The notes under the pieces: generated by a model | The model's input: the letters and a program-made list of their open reading frames with translations, nothing else | Databases searched by the model: none | Told to the model about the DNA's origin: nothing | Program-made: the position numbers and the translations under genes | In this document: positions 4,563-8,082 of the stretch, in pieces | Layout: the number at the start of each line of letters is the position of its first letter | Numbering within the stretch: the first letter of the stretch is position 1 | DNA from: Lachnospiraceae bacterium | GTDB lineage: Bacteria > Bacillota > Clostridia > Lachnospirales > Lachnospiraceae | DNA: 8,082 nucleotides | Direction of reading: 5' to 3' | NCBI GenBank assembly: GCA_902363665.1 | Contig: CABJAW010000037.1 | Span: 1-8,082, forward strand

Positions 4563-4872
4563 GACAAGACCAAAGCAGATAGTCATAAGAGTGTCAGAGG
4601 AAGAACTTGCACAGATAAAAGAAAAAGTAGAACAGTCTGGAAAGAGCCAACAGCAGTATATCATCGAAGCACTTACACAGTCGAATATTGTCAACACAGA
4701 CGGAATTAAGGAACTTATACCAGAGTTAAAGCGAGTAGGTAATAACCTCAATCAGATAGCACACGCATTGAATGGCAGCAGCTATTATTCGTATAATCTG
4801 ATAACGGAAAATCAAAAGGAGCTGACAGAGATATGGCAGTCATTAAAGCAGTTTCTTCAAAAGCAGGCATAG
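4555..4872 (+). CDS. mobC: MobC-like mobilization accessory protein
   Basis: A 105-aa protein with an N-terminal ribbon-helix-helix (about 5-41, KQIVIRVSEEELAQIKEK) and the characteristic MobC segment LKRVGNNLNQIAHALN near 60-75. MobC proteins bind and melt DNA at oriT so that the relaxase can nick. The gene overlaps the previous one by 8 nt and the relaxase gene by 40 nt, typical of mobilization operons where the subunits are made together. The length is normal for the family. Confidence 0.85.
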   Translation: MNRTRPKQIVIRVSEEELAQIKEKVEQSGKSQQQYIIEALTQSNIVNTDGIKELIPELKRVGNNLNQIAHALNGSSYYSYNLITENQKELTEIWQSLKQFLQKQA

Positions 4873-6257
4873 GGCAAGCACTGGACTATGTGACGAAAGA
4901 GGAAAAGACGGAAGATAAGCTTGTCAGTGGTCTGCACTGTGAACCAGATACAGTTAAGGACGAAATGCAAGCCACCAAGGAGCTGTGGGGCAAGACTGGT
5001 GGCAGAACTTATAAGCACTTCGTTCAGAGCTACCACGAGGACGAGCATATCACACCAGAGCAAGCCCATAAGAACGCTGTGGAGCTTGCCAAGAACACAG
5101 AAGCATGGAAAGGGCATGAAGTGCTTATTGCCACTCATATAGACCGAGGACACATTCACAGCCATTTTATAGTGAACAGCGTGAATTATGAGAATGGTCA
5201 CAAGTTGCAGTGGAGCAAAGCGGATCTGCAGAACCTGAAAGACCGGTGCAATGAGCAGAGCCGGCAACAAGGGCTTCATGTTCCGGAAAAGGGAAAGACA
5301 TTCTCCGGAGAAGAAAGAGAAGAAACTGTTGCGTGGAATAAAGAAACATACAACCTCTTGAAGCAAGCCGAAAAGGGAGAAGTGAAAAGTTATGTGCAAG
5401 ATACAGCCCTTGCGGTCATGGACTGCCGAGAAACAGCCACAAGCCGAGAGGACTTCATAGACCAGATGAAAGCAAGGGGCTATGGTGTGGACTGGAAAGA
5501 CAGCCATAAATACATCACATTCACAGACCTTGAAAGGCAGAGCCAAGGGGAAAAACAATGTAAAGTCCGCAACAATAAACTGGAAAAGTATTATGCAGTG
5601 GACTTTGGAAAGGAGAGCTTAGAGCATGGGTTTGAAATCAATGCACGCAGAGAAGCAGAGCGAACAGCCACAACAGAGCGTGCAAGACAACAGCTTGATA
5701 GAACAGCAGTCTCAGAGAATAGCGGAGCTGATGAAAGAGCAAGAGCAAGACAGCTACTTGATAGAACAGCAGTCGCAGAAGATAGCAGAACTGGAAAGGC
5801 ATATCAGCCAGATAACACAGCAGTCACAGAAGAAAGACTCTCAAATCTCCGAAGCTATCAGCCAAGCCGAGGAATGGAAAGCCAGGGCAGACCAGGAACA
5901 GACCAGGGCAAAAGACCAGGAACGGAAACTACTGGAAGAACAACTGAACCTCAAAAAGACCTTGCAGAAGAAAGGCTTGCAAGCCTCCGAAGCCATAAGC
6001 CAAGCCGAGGAATGGAAGAACCAAGCCGAGAAATCGGAGATACAGATACAGAAACTCTTATCCGAGAAGCAAGAGTTGGTATCGACAGTAGCCGAACAAG
6101 GGAAGAGAATAGCGGAGCAGACAGAGCAAATAGAGAAGCTGAACGAAGCAGACAACGTGCTGAAGCTCAACGCAGAGCTGAAGAAGCAAAACGAGAAGCT
6201 GAAGCAAGACAAGCTCAACGCAGAGCAAGAAGCCGAAGCTACGGTATCGAGCGTTAA
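4833..6257 (+). CDS. MOB_P-type relaxase (mobilization nuclease)
   Basis: A 474-aa relaxase that would nick one strand at oriT through a tyrosine and lead it into the recipient via a helper's secretion channel. The catalytic domain occupies about residues 1-260: Tyr19 in ALDYV is the likely nucleophile, and the metal-binding motif HIDRGHIHSHF supplies H102, H109 and H111. This is the MOB_P Relaxase (PF03432) pattern. From about 275 on, the protein is a low-complexity R/E/A/Q/T tail with internal repeats (LDRTAV at two places, RSYQPSRGME and RSHKPSRGME). The last 632 nt also encode the start of the next protein in another frame. GGAG lies 11 nt before the ATG. No coupling protein or secretion genes are present, so the plasmid is mobilizable only. 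Confidence 0.88.
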   Translation: MAVIKAVSSKAGIGQALDYVTKEEKTEDKLVSGLHCEPDTVKDEMQATKELWGKTGGRTYKHFVQSYHEDEHITPEQAHKNAVELAKNTEAWKGHEVLIATHIDRGHIHSHFIVNSVNYENGHKLQWSKADLQNLKDRCNEQSRQQGLHVPEKGKTFSGEEREETVAWNKETYNLLKQAEKGEVKSYVQDTALAVMDCRETATSREDFIDQMKARGYGVDWKDSHKYITFTDLERQSQGEKQCKVRNNKLEKYYAVDFGKESLEHGFEINARREAERTATTERARQQLDRTAVSENSGADERARARQLLDRTAVAEDSRTGKAYQPDNTAVTEERLSNLRSYQPSRGMESQGRPGTDQGKRPGTETTGRTTEPQKDLAEERLASLRSHKPSRGMEEPSREIGDTDTETLIREARVGIDSSRTREENSGADRANREAERSRQRAEAQRRAEEAKREAEARQAQRRARSRSYGIER

Positions 6258-6936
6258 AAGGGAATATGAAGCCAAGGGCAGAGAGCTTGACCGCAGAATC
6301 GGAGAAGCTGCCAAGCAGTCGGCAAGCCTTAAATCCGAAAGGCAGAGCATAAGCGAAGATATAGAGCAGAGAGCAACAGCGAAGTATCTGGACCAGAAGA
6401 AAGAGCTTGACAGGAAGTTCAAAGCCCAGACAGCGAGCTATGACAGCTTTCTGTTAGGTCTGCTACTGTATGGAGTGCTTACCACAGTATTCACAGCAGT
6501 ACGTTCAGAAGCCTTTGTAAGCGATTTTAAGACCTTTTTCATGGTTATATGGCAGTTCATTGTGAATGCGTTCCAGTTGCTTCTTAAAGGCGGTCAGTGG
6601 GCTTCACAACTGGGAGATAAGATACCACAGCCAGTAGTGGCTACCATAGTGCATTATCTTCTTTTAATCGTCTTTGTGGGCGGTATTGCTATCGGTGTGG
6701 GCTTTCTTATCTTCCTTGGAGCAAGCAAGGTGTTTGAGTTCTACACAGAGGACTATGCGGACACCATGAGCCTTGCCGTATTCCTCATAAGCCTTGCGGT
6801 ATCGGTGTACTTTGCAGAGCCTATAAGGGCGGTAATCCCTATCAATCTTCTTTTACTGCTGATACTGGTACATATCGTTTATGTGCTGATAAGGTGGTAT
6901 GTAAAAGGGTGTATGAGGTCAAGAGGGTACTACTAA
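5626..6936 (+). CDS. Coiled-coil membrane protein overlapping the relaxase gene (MobB-like role, possibly DUF6040)
   Basis: A 436-aa protein whose first ~210 codons lie inside the relaxase gene in another frame. AGGAG sits 10 nt before the ATG at 5626, and the frame runs 679 nt beyond the relaxase stop, which makes it a real gene. Residues about 20-270 are a Q/E/K-rich coiled coil with repeats (LIEQQSQ-IAEL twice, SEAISQAEEW twice). The C-terminal third has four or five hydrophobic segments (about 274-292, 304-320, 341-365, 381-397, 404-425). Small membrane Mob proteins overlapping a relaxase are known: MobB of RSF1010, and MbeB/MbeD within mbeA of ColE1. By analogy it may tether the relaxosome to the membrane or secretion channel. 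The DUF6040 name is from memory and uncertain. Confidence 0.8.
   Translation: MGLKSMHAEKQSEQPQQSVQDNSLIEQQSQRIAELMKEQEQDSYLIEQQSQKIAELERHISQITQQSQKKDSQISEAISQAEEWKARADQEQTRAKDQERKLLEEQLNLKKTLQKKGLQASEAISQAEEWKNQAEKSEIQIQKLLSEKQELVSTVAEQGKRIAEQTEQIEKLNEADNVLKLNAELKKQNEKLKQDKLNAEQEAEATVSSVKREYEAKGRELDRRIGEAAKQSASLKSERQSISEDIEQRATAKYLDQKKELDRKFKAQTASYDSFLLGLLLYGVLTTVFTAVRSEAFVSDFKTFFMVIWQFIVNAFQLLLKGGQWASQLGDKIPQPVVATIVHYLLLIVFVGGIAIGVGFLIFLGASKVFEFYTEDYADTMSLAVFLISLAVSVYFAEPIRAVIPINLLLLLILVHIVYVLIRWYVKGCMRSRGYY
5697..6017. repeat. In-phase internal repeats in the double-coding segment
   Basis: GATAGAACAGCAGT occurs at 5697-5710 and again at 5760-5773 (period 63), with a weaker third copy at 5811-5824. 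A longer unit starting TCCGAAGC occurs at 5848-5879 and 5986-6017 (period 138). All main periods are multiples of three, so each repeat lengthens the relaxase tail and the coiled coil together without breaking either frame. Confidence 0.8.
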
Positions 6937-6937
6937 A

Positions 6938-6966
6938 TTGACACCTCATAACTGGGGTGTTATATT
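6938..6966 (+). promoter_or_regulatory. Promoter of the replication gene
   Basis: TTGACA (6938-6943), exactly 17 nt, TATATT (6961-6966): the same boxes and spacing as the mob promoter. ACACC and GGTGT form an inverted repeat inside the spacer, a possible operator or a weak terminator hairpin for the mob operon ending at 6936. The expected start is near 6973, about 113 nt before the rep ATG. Confidence 0.72.
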
Positions 6967-7008
6967 TTAATGAAAAAGGTAAAAGAAAATGTATTGATAA
7001 TATAAGCC

Positions 7009-7051
7009 CCCTATAGCCTAAAAGGCTAACAGTCATAGGGTAGCGGATATA
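7009..7051 (+). promoter_or_regulatory. Structured leader of the replication gene
   Basis: CCCTAT (7009-7014) pairs with ATAGGG (7035-7040), enclosing a second stem AGCC-TAAAA-GGCT (7015-7027) with a 7-nt bulge. GTAGCGGATATA follows at 7040-7051, the same 12-mer as at the mob start site (3771-3782). The leader could control Rep synthesis and copy number. No convincing counter-transcript promoter is visible opposite it. Confidence 0.45.
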
Positions 7052-7085
7052 GTATAAGTATATGCTAGAAAAGAGGTTTTTATTC

Positions 7086-8082
7086 ATGGCAAAAAAGCCG
7101 ACTGACAAGCAGTTATTCAAGATGAAAAATGAATGGTTGGGGCAGTTCTATGAGGAAGTGAAACCGAGGGATTTTTACAGAGCTGTCTTTCCAGAGGGCA
7201 GTTTTGAGAGAGAGGGACACCCAGAAGATGAGAAGTGCAATGGGGTTCTCACAGTGATAGAGGGAGAAAAGGCAAGGAATTATATTGTCTTTGATGAGCT
7301 GAACATGGTTGATGAGGTCAAGGGGGCAGAGTTTGCTATCATGTCCCCAGTCGGATATTCTGGACGAAACAGGACAGCGAAAAATGCAAGATGGCTGTAT
7401 GGGATAGCGATAGACCTTGACGGAGTGGAAATGGAGCAGTTAAGAGATGTGTTCTACCAGATGAAGAACGAGTTTCTGCCACAGTGTACCTACTGTGTGA
7501 ACAGCGGGCATGGACTGCATCTGTACTATCTGTTCGAGAAGCCAGTACCTCTATACAGACATCTGCAAGACCAGTTAAGGGAGTTCAAGTATGAGTTGAT
7601 CAGAAAGATATGGAACAGGTATACAAGCACATATACAGAGCGTGAGCAAGTACAGTACCAAGGTATCTTCCAAGGCTTCCGTATGGTCGGCACCCAGTCG
7701 AAACTGGGAAAGCGGTATCCAGTGATAGCTTTTGAAACTGGTGAACGTGTTACAGTAGAGTATCTGAACGGATTTCTCATGGATGATAGCAAGGCTGTGA
7801 CGGATTTCAAGTATAAGTCCGATTTGAGCCTTGACGAAGCCAAGAAGAAGTACCCAGAATGGTATGAAAAGAGGGTTGTGAGGGGCGAGAAAAAAGGCAG
7901 GTGGCATATCAAGAGAGATTTGTATGACTGGTGGCTGAGGAAGATACAGAGCGGTGAGGTGTCCGTAGGGCATAGATACTGGTGTCTGTCGGTGCTTGCG
8001 TCCTATGGCATCAAGTGCGATATTCCAGAAGATGAAGTATTGACGGATGCACTGGAACTTTTACCCATGCTTGACCATATCA
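7086..8082 (+). CDS. Replication initiator, AEP primase-like (N-terminal part; gene crosses the circle joint)
   Basis: Probable plasmid replication protein of the archaeo-eukaryotic primase (AEP) type, which synthesises primers or DNA at the origin. The ATG at 7086 follows an AAAGAGG ribosome binding site with about 9 nt spacing. The frame stays open to the window end and, through the circle, reaches the stop at 516-518, giving 464 aa. AEP signatures appear in order: the metal-binding DxD pair at D110/D112 (context YGIAIDLDG), the S-G-H-G-L-H motif at residues 140-145, and a basic FRMVGTQSK motif near 198-206. This motif set is typical of the fold; I see no rolling-circle nickase motifs. A promoter at 6938-6966 and a hairpin-rich leader precede it. 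The family call is strong, but the exact Rep class is unknown. Confidence 0.8.
   Translation, partial: MAKKPTDKQLFKMKNEWLGQFYEEVKPRDFYRAVFPEGSFEREGHPEDEKCNGVLTVIEGEKARNYIVFDELNMVDEVKGAEFAIMSPVGYSGRNRTAKNARWLYGIAIDLDGVEMEQLRDVFYQMKNEFLPQCTYCVNSGHGLHLYYLFEKPVPLYRHLQDQLREFKYELIRKIWNRYTSTYTEREQVQYQGIFQGFRMVGTQSKLGKRYPVIAFETGERVTVEYLNGFLMDDSKAVTDFKYKSDLSLDEAKKKYPEWYEKRVVRGEKKGRWHIKRDLYDWWLRKIQSGEVSVGHRYWCLSVLASYGIKCDIPEDEVLTDALELLPMLDHI
7963..8082. repeat. Terminal direct repeat, copy 2 (circularity overlap)
   Basis: Identical to the first 120 bases of the window. It lies inside the replication gene and would be counted once in the circle. Joining base 7962 to base 1 keeps the codon phase. Confidence 0.93.

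Noticed and set aside
4857..5558. 233-codon minus-strand open frame
   Set aside because: It is antisense to the well-supported relaxase domain and rich in F, C and L, as expected for a shadow frame.
5841..6422. 193-codon minus-strand open frame rich in Ser, Cys and Phe
   Set aside because: It is the mirror of the Q/E/K-rich coiled coil, so composition alone explains it.
7526..7973. Two minus-strand open frames opposite rep
   Set aside because: They are antisense to conserved primase motifs with no promoter or ribosome binding site.

Overview
The window looks like one complete small circular plasmid of 7,962 bp, written out linearly with a 120-bp overlap: bases 1-120 are identical to 7963-8082. 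The replication gene runs through this artificial junction, from 7086 to the end and on to 518. Promoters with TTGACA/TATAAT-type boxes, purine-rich ribosome binding sites, the gene families and the moderately AT-rich composition all suggest a Bacillota host. My best guess is a gut Clostridia/Lachnospiraceae member, but this is recognition rather than a database result. I see no integrase, transposase, type IV secretion genes, resistance gene, tRNA, rRNA or CRISPR array.

Layout. (1) 6938-7962 plus 1-518: promoter, structured leader and a 464-aa replication initiator of the primase-polymerase (AEP) type with a C-terminal helix-turn-helix. (2) 532-1011: a small DNA-binding coiled-coil protein resembling single-protein partition factors (pSK1 Par / DUF536 type). 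(3) 1017-2915: an AT-rich cargo module. It holds a membrane-anchored XRE regulator on the plus strand, facing a two-gene minus-strand operon that encodes a 146-aa Sec-secreted protein and a 315-aa membrane-anchored extracellular protein, both unrecognised. (4) 3094-3375: a type I toxin-antitoxin locus built like par of pAD1. A 31-aa hydrophobic Fst/Lpt-like toxin lies on the minus strand, a convergent antisense RNA of about 70 nt on the plus strand, and both share one bidirectional terminator. (5) 3376-3926: no credible gene; a nested hairpin, the mobilization promoter and a probable origin of transfer. (6) 3927-6936: a tightly overlapping mobilization operon with a 211-aa ribbon-helix-helix-like protein, a MobC-like accessory, a MOB_P-type relaxase, and a 436-aa coiled-coil membrane protein whose first half is encoded in another frame of the relaxase gene.

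How it fits together. Rep copies the plasmid, the Par-like protein and the toxin-antitoxin locus would keep it in the population, and the relaxosome genes let it be mobilized by a helper's conjugation apparatus. The XRE/secreted/anchored module is the accessory payload and the least understood part. The points most worth following are the toxin-antitoxin locus, which is too short for ordinary gene calling; the 632-nt double-coding segment; and a 44-bp near-perfect palindrome inside the start of the anchored-protein gene that carries both a Shine-Dalgarno sequence and its complement.
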